Source: Sulfurovum sp.
Lineage (GTDB): Bacteria; Campylobacterota; Campylobacteria; Campylobacterales; Sulfurovaceae
DNA: 64,000 nt
Direction of reading: 5' to 3'
Assembly (NCBI GenBank): GCA_021166685.1
Contig: JAJPEU010000008.1
Coordinates: 23,919 to 87,918 of the forward strand
The position numbers were made by a program, and so were the translations under genes. The notes under the pieces are model-generated. The model saw only the letters and a list, made by a program, of their open reading frames with translations. It was not told where the DNA came from and did not search any database. Of this stretch, positions 27,249-36,435 are shown in pieces (within the stretch, counting starts at the first letter, position 1; the number at the start of each line of letters is the position of its first letter).

Positions 27249-27590
27249 ATGGAAAGAAAGATAAAAGAATCCGTAGGAACATTGCTGGCACATATTATCA
27301 AAATAGACCATAGAGAGATCGAAAAAATGGCACCGCTTTTTTGCGAAATCATGGGGCAGGATTTTCAGTGCAGCCCTGAAGAAGCCGAAGCATTTCTTCG
27401 CAGGATAGTCAACGAACCATACGATCTGGATACACACATAAAGACCATCAATCAAGCACTCTGCGAAGATAAACTTTCAAAGTTTCATCTTTTAGAACAG
27501 CTCAATCATGTTATCTATTCAGACAAGATCACCCCCCAGGATTATGAAATTTTTGAAGATATCAAAAATAGACTTTTTGCGTGCAATTAA
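27249..27590 (+). CDS. TerB-like small helical protein
   Basis: 113 residues from the ATG at 27249, chosen because AAAAGGAGAAAAGGG precedes it; an in-frame start at 27171 adds 26 residues without an RBS. All-helical, with LLAHIIKIDHREIEKMAPLFCEIMG and LLEQLNHVIYSDKITPQDYEIF resembling the paired acidic helices of the TerB/DUF533 fold. The exact family and function are not certain. Lies between gpmI and fabG. Confidence 0.65.
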   Translation: MERKIKESVGTLLAHIIKIDHREIEKMAPLFCEIMGQDFQCSPEEAEAFLRRIVNEPYDLDTHIKTINQALCEDKLSKFHLLEQLNHVIYSDKITPQDYEIFEDIKNRLFACN

Positions 27591-27651
27591 TCTAAACACG
27601 TACATGTTACAATGGCATGCATATAAAGTAAAAATAAAAAAAAGGGTAAAA

Positions 27652-28395
27652 ATGAAATTTTCAGGATCAAATGTATTGATAACAGGTGCCAGCAGAGGCA
27701 TTGGCGCACAAGTCGCTCAAACGCTTGCGCAAATGGGACTTAAAGTATGGATTAACTATCGAAGCGGTGAATCTCAGGCAAATACTGTTAAATCCCAAAT
27801 AGAAGCCCAAGGCGGCAAAGCAGAAGTTATCGGATTTGATGTGAGCGACGAAGAAGGTTTTGTGAATGCCGTAAAGTATATCGTAGAAACAGACGGGGAA
27901 CTTTCATACCTTGTCAATAACGCAGGAATTACGAACGATAAGCTTGCCATGCGCATGAAAACAGAAGAGTTTATGTCTGTGATCGAAGCAAACCTCAAAT
28001 CCACTTTTATCGGATGCCGTGAAGCACTTAAAGTGATGGGAAAAAAACGTTTTGGATCGGTAGTCAATATCGCTTCGATTGTCGGTGAGACGGGAAACGC
28101 AGGACAGACAAATTACGCAGCCAGCAAAGGCGGAACGATCGCGATGACCAAAAGTTTTGCCATCGAAGCAGCCCCTAGAAATATCAGATACAATACCATC
28201 ACTCCGGGGTTTATTGCCACAGAGATGACGGATGTCCTTAAGGACGAAGTCAAAGAAACATTTACTGCCAAGATTCCTTTGGGAAGATTTGGTGAGCCTA
28301 AAGAGGTTGCCGAGGCTGTAGCTTTTTTGCTTTCTGACCATGCTTCTTATATCACGGGAGAAACGTTAAAGGTAAACGGGGGAATGCACATGTAG
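27652..28395 (+). CDS. fabG: 3-oxoacyl-ACP reductase FabG
   Basis: NADPH-dependent reductase of fatty-acid elongation. Short-chain dehydrogenase signatures: TGASRGIG, NNAG, and YAASKGG holding the catalytic Tyr and Lys, with NVLI at the start. 247 residues. The frame runs from 27508, but the ATG at 27652 after AAAAAGGG gives the family N terminus. The acyl-carrier and condensing genes lie 8 kb downstream. Confidence 0.95.
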   Translation: MKFSGSNVLITGASRGIGAQVAQTLAQMGLKVWINYRSGESQANTVKSQIEAQGGKAEVIGFDVSDEEGFVNAVKYIVETDGELSYLVNNAGITNDKLAMRMKTEEFMSVIEANLKSTFIGCREALKVMGKKRFGSVVNIASIVGETGNAGQTNYAASKGGTIAMTKSFAIEAAPRNIRYNTITPGFIATEMTDVLKDEVKETFTAKIPLGRFGEPKEVAEAVAFLLSDHASYITGETLKVNGGMHM

Positions 28396-28398
28396 ATC

Positions 28399-28436
28399 TC
28401 CTGTGTCTGCATACTAATTTATCTGCAGGCACAGGA
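28399..28436. terminator. Bidirectional terminator-like inverted repeat after fabG
   Basis: TCCTGTGTCTGCA (28399-28411) pairs with TGCAGGCACAGGA (28424-28436), 13 bp with one mismatch and a 12-nt loop, located 3 bp past the fabG stop and before a convergent gene. A strong U-tract is lacking. Confidence 0.65.
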
Positions 28437-28442
28437 AACTCT

Positions 28443-29099
28443 CTAAGATAAAAATCTTCTTTTTATAAAGTACCATACCAAAGAGATGATGGCCGCGACA
28501 GAAAGTATTGTTATCAGCGTATCGCTATAGACGATGAGTGTCGCCTCAAAATTTTTAATCAGATAGGTCCACAATACAATAGCAATAAAAGTACTAAAAA
28601 TAACAACAAGAATGGTGGTTGAGTGTCTTAGCCCCATCAGATAACCTACAAAACTTCCCACAACAGGACCGGTCATTGTCAAAGGGAAAAGCACAAACAG
28701 CACAAGCCCGATAATACCGTATTTTTTAATGAGAGGCTGGTACTTTTGGGCGCTTTCTTGAGAACGCTGCAAAAAATCCTTAAGAGGTGCATAAGAAACC
28801 ACATGGAGACTTTCCCAGCTCATTACAAAAAGAGGATAAAAGATTAAAACCATAATCGTTTCAATAAAAAGATTAAAAATGATAAGCCAGAAGGTATTCA
28901 TCTGAAAGGCAATCCCTATAGAGAGTCCGCTCATCCTTCCAAAAAGGATGTTGGATGCGGTCATACTCAGAAGTATATTGAAATCTTTAGGATTGACGAC
29001 GGCATAGAATGCCAAAAGCATTAAAAGCGCTACAAGAAATAAAAGCCCTACAGCCAAAATGCGGCCTTCGCTTTGTTTTGAAAATATATGTTGCAGCAT
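28443..29099 (-). CDS. Small multi-drug export family membrane protein
   Basis: 218 residues with five or six hydrophobic segments. The LFVLFPLTMTGPVVGSFVGY motif near residue 135 matches the Sm_multidrug_ex family (PF06695), distantly related to DedA. A basic C terminus follows the last helix. Despite the family name, transport substrates are not established. It faces fabG and is divergent from the two-component genes. Confidence 0.72.
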   Translation of the reverse strand: MLQHIFSKQSEGRILAVGLLFLVALLMLLAFYAVVNPKDFNILLSMTASNILFGRMSGLSIGIAFQMNTFWLIIFNLFIETIMVLIFYPLFVMSWESLHVVSYAPLKDFLQRSQESAQKYQPLIKKYGIIGLVLFVLFPLTMTGPVVGSFVGYLMGLRHSTTILVVIFSTFIAIVLWTYLIKNFEATLIVYSDTLITILSVAAIISLVWYFIKRRFLS

Positions 29100-29284
29100 A
29101 CAGAAGCTCCCGAATTGATTCTTTTATTTTTGTCTGATTATAACTAAATCATTTGAGGTTTTATCTCATTTCTCTCCTGTGTGTCGGTACCTTCTTGGTT
29201 TGCGCGGCATTGATGGCGCACTCTCCTCTTTGGAGCGGGCAATATGTTTTAAATACAGTAAAAGAACCGATAATGAATTTTAGG

Positions 29285-29290
29285 TATAAT
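29285..29290 (+). promoter_or_regulatory. Putative -10 box for two-component system 1
   Basis: TATAAT 31 bp before the response-regulator ATG at 29321, in an AT-rich region. Supports starting the gene at 29321, not at the in-frame upstream codon at 29153. Confidence 0.5.
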
Positions 29291-29320
29291 GGTTTTTTAT
29301 GTTTTTTGAAAAGGATAAGG

Positions 29321-29983
29321 ATGTCCATACGACTCTTAGTACTTGAAGATGATAGATTATTTAATGAGACGCTCCAGGATTTCTTAGAAGAAGAGGGGTT
29401 TATTATTGATTGCGCATTGGACCCTTACAGTGCTTTGGATTTTACCTACAAGTTTAAATACGACCTTTACCTTTTTGATGTTAATCTGCCCTATGAGAGC
29501 GGTTTTGACCTTTTGGAGAAACTTCGCCAAAGCAAAGACATGACACCGGCTATTTTTTTGACTTCGCGAGAAGATAAAAATTCACTTGCTCAAGGGTATG
29601 GAGCAGGGGCTGATGACTATATGAAAAAGCCGATTGATCTAGATGAGCTGTTGTTTCGTATCGAAGCACTGTTGCGTCGGAGAACGAGACAAAGCAGAAT
29701 AATTTTGGGAGAGTACGAGCTCGATACTATTGCAAAAAGGCTTTACATAGGAGATGCACCCGTTGAGGTGACACAAAAAGCTGTTGAACTTTTGGTACTG
29801 CTTTTTGAATCCAAAGGCGAAGTGGTAACCAGCGAGAGGATTAAAGATCGGCTTTGGCCGGCAGATCAAATGCCAAGCGAAGGCGCTTTGCGGGTCTATA
29901 TAACACAGCTTAAAAAATTTTTCCCCTGTGCAATTTTAAATATACGCGGTATCGGATATCAGTTTAAGGCAGAGAATGTATAA
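29321..29983 (+). CDS. OmpR-family response regulator 1
   Basis: Receiver domain (1-~115) with acidic pair D10/D11, phosphoacceptor D53, T81 and K103, followed by a winged-helix DNA-binding domain ending RGIGYQFKAE. 220 residues. AAGGATAAGG precedes the chosen ATG. It overlaps the kinase gene by 8 bp. First of two tandem regulator-kinase pairs upstream of a TonB/copper-receptor pair, so a metal-related regulon is inferred. Confidence 0.92.
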   Translation: MSIRLLVLEDDRLFNETLQDFLEEEGFIIDCALDPYSALDFTYKFKYDLYLFDVNLPYESGFDLLEKLRQSKDMTPAIFLTSREDKNSLAQGYGAGADDYMKKPIDLDELLFRIEALLRRRTRQSRIILGEYELDTIAKRLYIGDAPVEVTQKAVELLVLLFESKGEVVTSERIKDRLWPADQMPSEGALRVYITQLKKFFPCAILNIRGIGYQFKAENV

Positions 29984-30815
29984 AAAAATATGGATAGCGA
30001 CACTGGCATATGTTTTAAGCGTTATCTGCTGTTTGGCCTTAATCTATTTTTTTATGCGGGAGAGTGGTTTTAATGAAGAAAACTTTTTGATCATCAGCGG
30101 AGTGGTTTTGGTATTGGCATGGGGAGTAGGACATATTTTATCTTCTCATTTACTTGCTCCCCAAGCAAGCATTGATACAAATCTTTCAGAATTGATCAAT
30201 GAGGTTGTTCATGAATTAAACCTCCCTCTCTCCACTATCACGGCCAACACCTCATTGTTGAAAAAACAGATTGAAGATGTAAAATCTTTAAAACGTATTG
30301 AGAGAATTGAAGCGTCCTCTTTTCGACTTGAAAGACTCTATAAAGAGTTGGTCTATGGCATCAAAAAAGAGTTGCATCCCATTGCTAAAGAGAGAGTGGA
30401 GCTTGAACAGTTATTGCACGAGCGGGTGGATATTTTTGAAGCTTTTGAGAGAAATCCTTTTGAACTGCAACTGCAAGCCTGTGCTGTCTATGTTGATAAA
30501 ATAGGGTTTGAAAAAATGATAGACAACCTTTTGATCAACGCCATGAAATATTCCCCCAAAACAAAGCCCATCAGGCTAACCTTAAAAGAAAAGACGCTTG
30601 TGATTGCAGACGAGGGAATGGGCATAGATGAAACACAATTGATTAGAGTGTTTGAGCGGTATTATCAGGGGGATAAACAGCAAGACGGAGAGGGAATAGG
30701 TTTGGCATTAGTAAAAGCCTATTGCGATGGAGAGGGTATACGCATACAGGTGCATTCTCAAAAAGAAAAAGGCACAAAGATTATTTTAAATTTGGCTAAA
30801 ATAGTTCACGTATGA
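29976..30815 (+). CDS. Sensor histidine kinase 1
   Basis: 279 residues. Two transmembrane helices (~6-27 and ~36-57) enclose only ~10 residues outside the membrane, so it likely senses within the membrane or through a partner. H-box HELNLPL with H79; N-box DNLLINAMKYSPK; G-boxes DEGMGID and GEGIGLAL. Partner of the overlapping upstream regulator. Confidence 0.9.
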   Translation: MYKKIWIATLAYVLSVICCLALIYFFMRESGFNEENFLIISGVVLVLAWGVGHILSSHLLAPQASIDTNLSELINEVVHELNLPLSTITANTSLLKKQIEDVKSLKRIERIEASSFRLERLYKELVYGIKKELHPIAKERVELEQLLHERVDIFEAFERNPFELQLQACAVYVDKIGFEKMIDNLLINAMKYSPKTKPIRLTLKEKTLVIADEGMGIDETQLIRVFERYYQGDKQQDGEGIGLALVKAYCDGEGIRIQVHSQKEKGTKIILNLAKIVHV

Positions 30816-30865
30816 TTTATTTTTATTTAGTATGATAGGTGTTGTAAAAAATAAAAAGGAATAAA

Positions 30866-31534
30866 GTGAAAAAAACTATTTTACTCCTGGAGGACGATCA
30901 TCAGCTTAGCGAAACAGTAAAACAGTTTCTTCTTTATCACGATTATGAAGTCCTTTGTGCTTATGATGCGCTTCAAGCAGGAGAACTTGTGTATGAGAAA
31001 CATATTGATTTGATGCTGTTTGATGTTAAAGTGCCGCACCAAAACGGTTTTGATTTTCTTCATGATCTTCGAAGCAGGAAGATTCAGACCCCTGCAATCT
31101 TTATTACTTCGCTTAACAGCGTGGAGGATGTAACGCGGGGATTTGACACAGGATGCGATGATTATATCCGCAAGCCTTTTGCGCTCAAAGAGCTTCTTGT
31201 CAGAATAGAATCTTTGATCAGGCGCCGTTATGGAACGCACGACCAAAAGATTGATTTGGGCGATGGATTGTATTTTGATATCAAAGAAAGCCTTTTGCTG
31301 CAAGATGACAAAAGAATTTCCCTTAAAGCAAAAGAGGCAAAGCTCCTTGCTCTTTTTTTAAAAAGGCCTCTTGAGCTGTTAACATACGAAACAATATTCG
31401 AAGCATTGTGGGAATACGGTGAAGAGCCAAGCCATGGAAGCCTTCGTACCTACATCAAGACACTTCGCATGATTGTCGGAAAACAAAGGATAGAGACGGT
31501 TAAGCATATAGGATATCGTTTTGTTAAGGAGTGA
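30866..31534 (+). CDS. OmpR-family response regulator 2
   Basis: 222 residues, GTG start after AAAAAGGA. Receiver with D10/D11, D53, T81 and K103, then a winged-helix output domain (HIGYRF near the end). Similar in layout to regulator 1, suggesting an old tandem duplication of the regulator-kinase pair. Its 3' end runs into the kinase 2 region. Confidence 0.92.
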   Translation: MKKTILLLEDDHQLSETVKQFLLYHDYEVLCAYDALQAGELVYEKHIDLMLFDVKVPHQNGFDFLHDLRSRKIQTPAIFITSLNSVEDVTRGFDTGCDDYIRKPFALKELLVRIESLIRRRYGTHDQKIDLGDGLYFDIKESLLLQDDKRISLKAKEAKLLALFLKRPLELLTYETIFEALWEYGEEPSHGSLRTYIKTLRMIVGKQRIETVKHIGYRFVKE

Positions 31535-31547
31535 AAAAAAGAGCCTA

Positions 31548-32681
31548 ATGCGTTTTTTGTTGATCTATTTGGGATCAACTTTTTTGCTTTTTTCCCTGGC
31601 CTCGTGGGTTTTTTATCAGTACCAAAGGCATCAGCTGATTGATCAGCAAAGGAATGCACTCAAATATGAAGCGCAGCAGATAAAAACGCAGCTGCACAAA
31701 CTTCATGAAAGCTCTGATCCCCAACTTTTCTATCCGGTGCATCCTCCTTTTGCTTCATCGATTTACGATATAGACAAAAACTATATTTTTGGGACCATTA
31801 AAGGGGTGCATCTGCTGGAAGAATCAAATTATATGAAGGATGAAACGCAACTGTACTATCTGGATAAAGTCGAACCTTATTTTTTGGGGGCAGCTTTTTT
31901 GCTTGTTTCAAAGACATTGGACACAAAATCTATCGTAAAACTCCAAGAGATGATGGTGTGGTTTATGCTTGGGGCCGGAGTTTTTTTTGCATTGCTGGGT
32001 TATTTTTTAGGAAAACTTTTTATCGCGCCTATGCGTGACTCCATAAAACAGATGAACCAGTTTATCCAAGATACGACGCATGAGCTTAATACCCCCATCA
32101 GTACGATTCTAACCAATATAGAAATGCTTGAAACATTTGGAAAATGTCAAAAAAGCAATGAGCTCCGGCGTATTGAAATTGCATCAAAAACATTAAGCCG
32201 CATTTACGATGATCTGACCTATCTCAATCTTAACCATCACTATCATCGCCATATCGAATGCCTGGATGTTTCCGGTATCGTACGCGAACGGGCAGTTTTC
32301 TTTTCTTCGATGATAGAGGCCAAAGGATTAACCCTTCATCTGGATATTGATCCGGGAGTGATGCTGGAGATGGACCGAAATGATCTGGTGCGCCTGATGG
32401 ACAATCTTATTTCCAACGCAATTAAATACAACAAAATCAAAGGCTTGCTGCATATTTCACTCACAAGGGAGTATTTCCGCATCGCAGATGAAGGCATAGG
32501 CATAAAGGAGCAAGATATGGAAAATATCTTGCACCGTTTTAAGCGTGCCAACAATAGTGAAGGAGGATTTGGTATCGGTTTGGATATCGTCAATCAAGTG
32601 GTTAGCAGCTATGGGTTTGTATTGTCTATCAAATCGAAAGTGCAAAAAGGAACAGAGGTGGAGATAAGATGGGAAAAATAA
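31548..32681 (+). CDS. Sensor histidine kinase 2
   Basis: 377 residues from the ATG at 31548 (an in-frame TTG at 31521 inside the regulator gene is an alternative). Helix ~3-23, a periplasmic sensor of ~110 residues, helix ~137-158, then the H-box THELNTPISTI with H178, N-box DNLISNAIKYNK and G-boxes DEGIGIK and GGFGIGLDIV. The periplasmic domain contains scattered Met and His but no recognised ligand motif. Overlaps the cytochrome gene by 13 bp. Confidence 0.9.
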   Translation: MRFLLIYLGSTFLLFSLASWVFYQYQRHQLIDQQRNALKYEAQQIKTQLHKLHESSDPQLFYPVHPPFASSIYDIDKNYIFGTIKGVHLLEESNYMKDETQLYYLDKVEPYFLGAAFLLVSKTLDTKSIVKLQEMMVWFMLGAGVFFALLGYFLGKLFIAPMRDSIKQMNQFIQDTTHELNTPISTILTNIEMLETFGKCQKSNELRRIEIASKTLSRIYDDLTYLNLNHHYHRHIECLDVSGIVRERAVFFSSMIEAKGLTLHLDIDPGVMLEMDRNDLVRLMDNLISNAIKYNKIKGLLHISLTREYFRIADEGIGIKEQDMENILHRFKRANNSEGGFGIGLDIVNQVVSSYGFVLSIKSKVQKGTEVEIRWEK

Positions 32682-33025
32682 CAGGAATTTTTATATTGCT
32701 CTGCACGCTTGTATCAGCAGAAAATAATATGGGCCCGGATAAAAAGCAGCTTCAAAAAGATTGTTTGGAATGTCATCAAAAACAGCAGATTCCCAATGAA
32801 ATGGTGTATCGGCGCTATCTTTCTATCTATAGCACACCCGTGCGCATCAAAGAAGCCATGGTTGCCTACTTGAGAAATCCCCAAAAAGAATATTCTATCA
32901 TGCCGCCACAATTTTTTTTAAAATTTCCCATGAAAGAAAATCTGAATTTTGAGGATGAAAGATTGATCAAAGATGTAGAGCTGTATCTGGATGCTTTTGA
33001 CATAAAGAAAAAATTGACATTATAG
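32669..33025 (+). CDS. Small periplasmic monohaem c-type cytochrome-like protein
   Basis: 118 residues: signal peptide (to ~A17), one haem-binding CLECH motif (C32-H36), and a C-terminal half containing YSIMPPQFFL, where a Met near residue 90 could be the distal ligand. It overlaps the end of kinase 2, so it is translated with the signalling genes. It could be a redox or copper/haem-linked accessory of the sensors; this is inference. Confidence 0.78.
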   Translation: MGKITGIFILLCTLVSAENNMGPDKKQLQKDCLECHQKQQIPNEMVYRRYLSIYSTPVRIKEAMVAYLRNPQKEYSIMPPQFFLKFPMKENLNFEDERLIKDVELYLDAFDIKKKLTL

Positions 33026-33161
33026 AACCATTCATAAGAGTTTCATGTCAATGTGATACAATACGCCGACAAAAAGAGAAACCATTAACACTAAATTAAC
33101 ATTTTGATGAGATACTTCTTTTACCTCTTTAATTAAAACACCAAAAGGAAAAAAGTTTTTT

Positions 33162-33893
33162 GTGATAGAACATAGATATTTTATTTCATTTTTTATCACA
33201 ACACTTGTTTACCTTGCGTTGTTCGGATCCTACTTTTTCTTTCGTGATACCCTTTTAATAGCAGAACAAAAAGCTACAGACAATACGATATGTATGTGTT
33301 TAAGCGAGTTTGTTCCTGAGCCTGTTGCCCCTGTCGAGGAGCCCAAAGAAGAGCCCAAAGAAGAGCCCAAAGAAGAACCTGTCGTTGAAGAAGAACCTGT
33401 TGTTGAAGAAGAACCTGTTGTTCCGGAGGTGATTAAGCCAAAACCCGCCCCCAAACCCCTCCCTAAGCCGGAAAAAAAGAAAGAGCCGGTCAAAAAAAAG
33501 ATCATAAAACATACACCTCCAAAACCTGCTCCAAAAAAAATGGCAGCACCAAAAGGCGCCGCCGCTCAGGCACTGGTGAAAAAAGGTACCGCCCAGAAAG
33601 ACACAGTTGCCGATAAAAATACTTTCCTTGCGGCGGTAAGACAAAAGATCAATCGCCACAAAAGCTATCCGGCCATTGCTAAGCGAAGAGGAATACAAGG
33701 CAAGGTGACAGCCGAATTTACCATCTTAAGCAACGGCTGTGTCTCCAATATTAAGCTGGGGGGCCCAAAATTTTTCCATGCTTCTGCCCGACAGGCCATA
33801 GAAAAAGCGTTTCCCGTCAACATATTGGGCCGGTCCTTATCCTTTCCTATGGTCGTAAATCTTACATTGGAATATCGTTTAACACAAAATTAA
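33162..33893 (+). CDS. tonB: TonB energy transducer
   Basis: 243 residues; GTG start. N-terminal membrane anchor (~8-28), a Pro/Glu then Pro/Lys-rich periplasm-spanning region (33310-33430 in DNA is an imperfect 12- and 15-bp repeat coding EEPK and EEPVV units), and a C-terminal TonB domain (NRHKSYPAIAKRRGIQGKVTAEF). It supplies proton-motive energy to the receptor encoded next. ExbB/ExbD are not in the window. Confidence 0.92.
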   Translation: MIEHRYFISFFITTLVYLALFGSYFFFRDTLLIAEQKATDNTICMCLSEFVPEPVAPVEEPKEEPKEEPKEEPVVEEEPVVEEEPVVPEVIKPKPAPKPLPKPEKKKEPVKKKIIKHTPPKPAPKKMAAPKGAAAQALVKKGTAQKDTVADKNTFLAAVRQKINRHKSYPAIAKRRGIQGKVTAEFTILSNGCVSNIKLGGPKFFHASARQAIEKAFPVNILGRSLSFPMVVNLTLEYRLTQN

Positions 33894-33944
33894 CAAAAAA
33901 ATGCTATTCTCAAAACGTGAGTAAAAACAACAGGAGATTTAGTA

Positions 33945-35927
33945 ATGAAAAAAGCGATTTGTCTTTCTATCGCGGCTTCGTTTTGTTTGCATGCGGCAAA
34001 CGTAGAACTTGGCACGATAGAAGTTGAAGAAAAAATAGAAACTGAAGTGATCAAAGACGTCAGCAACGAAGAGATCAAATCTGCCGATGTGGCAGAAGGA
34101 CTTACCAACGAGTCTTCAAGTGTATGGCTTGTCAGAAGAAGCGGCATCTCTAACGATATCATCGTCAGGGGACAAAAAAAGGATAACATCAACGTCACGA
34201 TAGACGGAACCAAAGTATTTGGCGCATGCCCCAACAGAATGGATCCCCCGATTTCGCATATTCTTACGAACAATATCGACTATATCGAGATGATCGAAGG
34301 GCCTTATAATGTGGAAGATTTCGGTGTATTGAGTGCGGATGTAAAAGTGCATACTAAAAAGCCGACCGAAGAGACGACGGGCGAAGTCAATCTGGGCTTT
34401 GGAAGCTGGGGATACAAAAAGGCCTCTTTTAACGTCAGCGGCGGCGGGGAAAAAGTCAAATTTTTGCTCAGCGGTTCTACTGAATCCGGGGATCAGTATG
34501 AAGACGGAGACGGCAACGACTTTGTAGAGCAGATCGCAGAAAACGGACTGGATGCAAGCCCGTCACAATATCAGCCGAAATACCAAAATCTGGATGCTTT
34601 TGAAAAGAAAACCATCATGGCAAAAATGTTTTGGAATATTGCTGATAACCAAGAGCTTAGACTGAGCTACACAGGTAACCGAAGCGATGATATCCTTTAT
34701 CCTTCTACGGGAATGGATGCGCTGTATGACGATTCGGATGTTTTCAACATAGAGTACAGCGCCAAAGACCTTGGCAAGTACTCCAAAGCGCTGGATGTAC
34801 AGTTGTATCAGTCAACTGTGGACCATCCGATGTCAACGCTTTATCGTAAAGCCGCAACCGATATAACAAAAGAAATGACACACCACTTGGATACAAAAAC
34901 CCAGGGAGCGAAGATCAAAAACAGTTTTGATGTAGAGAATCATACGGTCACTGCCGGAGTGGACTACAGTGTAAGAAATTGGGATGGAGCCTTTTATAAA
35001 AATGGTGTATTCCAGTATACAAGTCTTTATGATGTAGATACCGAAAACTATGCACTTTTCTTGAAAGATACCTTCAGGATGGATAAGCTTGAATGGAACT
35101 TGGGATTAAGATACGATGATACAGAGATCACTTCGCAAAAAGCCGGACATCCAATCAATGATTATAGTGAACTCAACGGCTATATCTCCGGAACCTATCA
35201 TGCGGATGAAAATACCCAATATTTTGCAGGGATCGGAAAATCTTCAAGAGTGCCTGATGCCAGAGAGCTTTATATTTTCATGAAAGGCGTACAGGTAGGT
35301 TCGCTTGAATTGGAAAACACAATCAACTATGAACTGGATATGGGGATTGAAAAGAAGTTTGAAAATGCGACATTTAAAGGAAAAGTGTTTTACAGTATGC
35401 TGAAAGATTTCATTGCCTACAATTCAAGTAAAACTTCCGAGTTTTTTGAAAATGTGGATGCAACGATTTACGGACTGGAGCTAAGCGGAACGTATGTAGC
35501 CAGCGAATCGCTCTATTTTGACTACGGCATGTCCTATCAAAAAGGGAAAAAAGATGATCCGCTGATAGGACAAACATCGACCAATTTGCCTGAAATACCA
35601 CCTTTGAAATTGAATGCGGCGTTAAACTATCTGTATGATGAAAGTTTAACGTTCAGGGCTGAAGTGGTTGCGTCAGATGAATGGAGTGATTATGACTATG
35701 AAAACGGCGAACAAGAAATTGATGCCTACGCAGTACTCAATCTCAAGGGCACCAAACAGCTCAATAAAAATCTTGAACTGACCGTAGGAATTGACAATGT
35801 ATTTGACAGCACTTATGCCACGGCAAATACTTATGAAGACTTAACGTTGCTTGAAGCCGGAGAGGACATTATGCTTCTCAATAACCCTGGACGCTACGTC
35901 TATACCAATATTAAATTCAAGTTTTAA
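33945..35927 (+). CDS. TonB-dependent copper receptor (OprC/NosA type)
   Basis: 660-residue outer-membrane receptor: signal peptide (~1-18), plug domain with VFGACPNRMDPP (residues 91-102) and a 22-strand barrel ending in KFKF. The GACPNRMDPP signature is characteristic of OprC/NosA copper receptors. In OprC, Cu is held by a CxxxM and an HxM motif; here C95-M99 and H294-M296 (VDHPMS) match both. Predicted role: energised import of ionic copper. tonB is 51 bp upstream. Confidence 0.88.
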   Translation: MKKAICLSIAASFCLHAANVELGTIEVEEKIETEVIKDVSNEEIKSADVAEGLTNESSSVWLVRRSGISNDIIVRGQKKDNINVTIDGTKVFGACPNRMDPPISHILTNNIDYIEMIEGPYNVEDFGVLSADVKVHTKKPTEETTGEVNLGFGSWGYKKASFNVSGGGEKVKFLLSGSTESGDQYEDGDGNDFVEQIAENGLDASPSQYQPKYQNLDAFEKKTIMAKMFWNIADNQELRLSYTGNRSDDILYPSTGMDALYDDSDVFNIEYSAKDLGKYSKALDVQLYQSTVDHPMSTLYRKAATDITKEMTHHLDTKTQGAKIKNSFDVENHTVTAGVDYSVRNWDGAFYKNGVFQYTSLYDVDTENYALFLKDTFRMDKLEWNLGLRYDDTEITSQKAGHPINDYSELNGYISGTYHADENTQYFAGIGKSSRVPDARELYIFMKGVQVGSLELENTINYELDMGIEKKFENATFKGKVFYSMLKDFIAYNSSKTSEFFENVDATIYGLELSGTYVASESLYFDYGMSYQKGKKDDPLIGQTSTNLPEIPPLKLNAALNYLYDESLTFRAEVVASDEWSDYDYENGEQEIDAYAVLNLKGTKQLNKNLELTVGIDNVFDSTYATANTYEDLTLLEAGEDIMLLNNPGRYVYTNIKFKF

Positions 35928-35932
35928 TATAA

Positions 35933-35970
35933 AACCTTCAAGGGCGCACTTGCCTTTGAGGTTATTTTTT
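35933..35970 (+). terminator. Rho-independent terminator after the copper receptor gene
   Basis: AACCTTCAAGGGC pairs imperfectly with GCCTTTGAGGTT and is followed by ATTTTTT, starting 5 nt after the stop codon. Confidence 0.85.
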
Positions 35971-36066
35971 CTTCATCTGTCTTATTTAAATGTGTAATTA
36001 TGGATAATATCTACAAGAAAGCGCACCATCAAAAAGCAAAATAACTCCTTTTTATCATTTTTTTGT

Positions 36067-36072
36067 TATACT
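36067..36072 (+). promoter_or_regulatory. Putative -10 box for acpP
   Basis: TATACT 35 bp before the acpP ATG after a run of Ts; AAGGAG precedes the start codon. Consistent with strong expression. Confidence 0.5.
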
Positions 36073-36106
36073 AATGCGTATATTTAACTTAATGAAGGAG
36101 TAATGA

Positions 36107-36334
36107 ATGGCATTATTTGACGATGTAAAGGAAGTAGTTGTAGAGCAGCTCAACGTGAGCCCGGATGAAGTAAAAGAGGAATCTAGATTTGTTGAAGATC
36201 TTGGGGCTGACAGTCTTGATGTGGTTGAGTTGGTTATGGCACTTGAAGAGAAATTTGATATCGAAATTCCTGATGATCAAGCTGAAGCGATTGCTACAGT
36301 GGCAGATGCCATCAAATTTATCGAAAACGTATAA
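36107..36334 (+). CDS. acpP: Acyl carrier protein
   Basis: 75-residue acidic four-helix carrier for fatty-acid synthesis. The 4'-phosphopantetheine attachment serine is in [10 protein letters not shown]. Strong AAGGAG RBS. Followed by two hairpins and then fabF, a gene order that allows surplus acpP mRNA. Confidence 0.98.
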   Translation: MALFDDVKEVVVEQLNVSPDEVKEESRFVEDLGADSLDVVELVMALEEKFDIEIPDDQAEAIATVADAIKFIENV

Positions 36335-36343
36335 TTTTGATAC

Positions 36344-36406
36344 TAAATCCCTTTAGGGGGATTATATAAGACACAGGTTAGCGCTTGTAAAGCTTTAACC
36401 TATGTC
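36344..36406 (+). terminator. Two consecutive hairpins between acpP and fabF
   Basis: AATCCC/GGGGATT (36344-36361) followed by GACACAGGTTA (36370-36380) pairing with TAACCTATGTC (36396-36406, one mismatch). Neither has a strong U-tract, so partial termination or 3'-end protection of acpP mRNA is more likely than full termination. Confidence 0.55.
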
Positions 36407-36435
36407 TTAATTACATTTTAGATAGGAGAAAAGCA

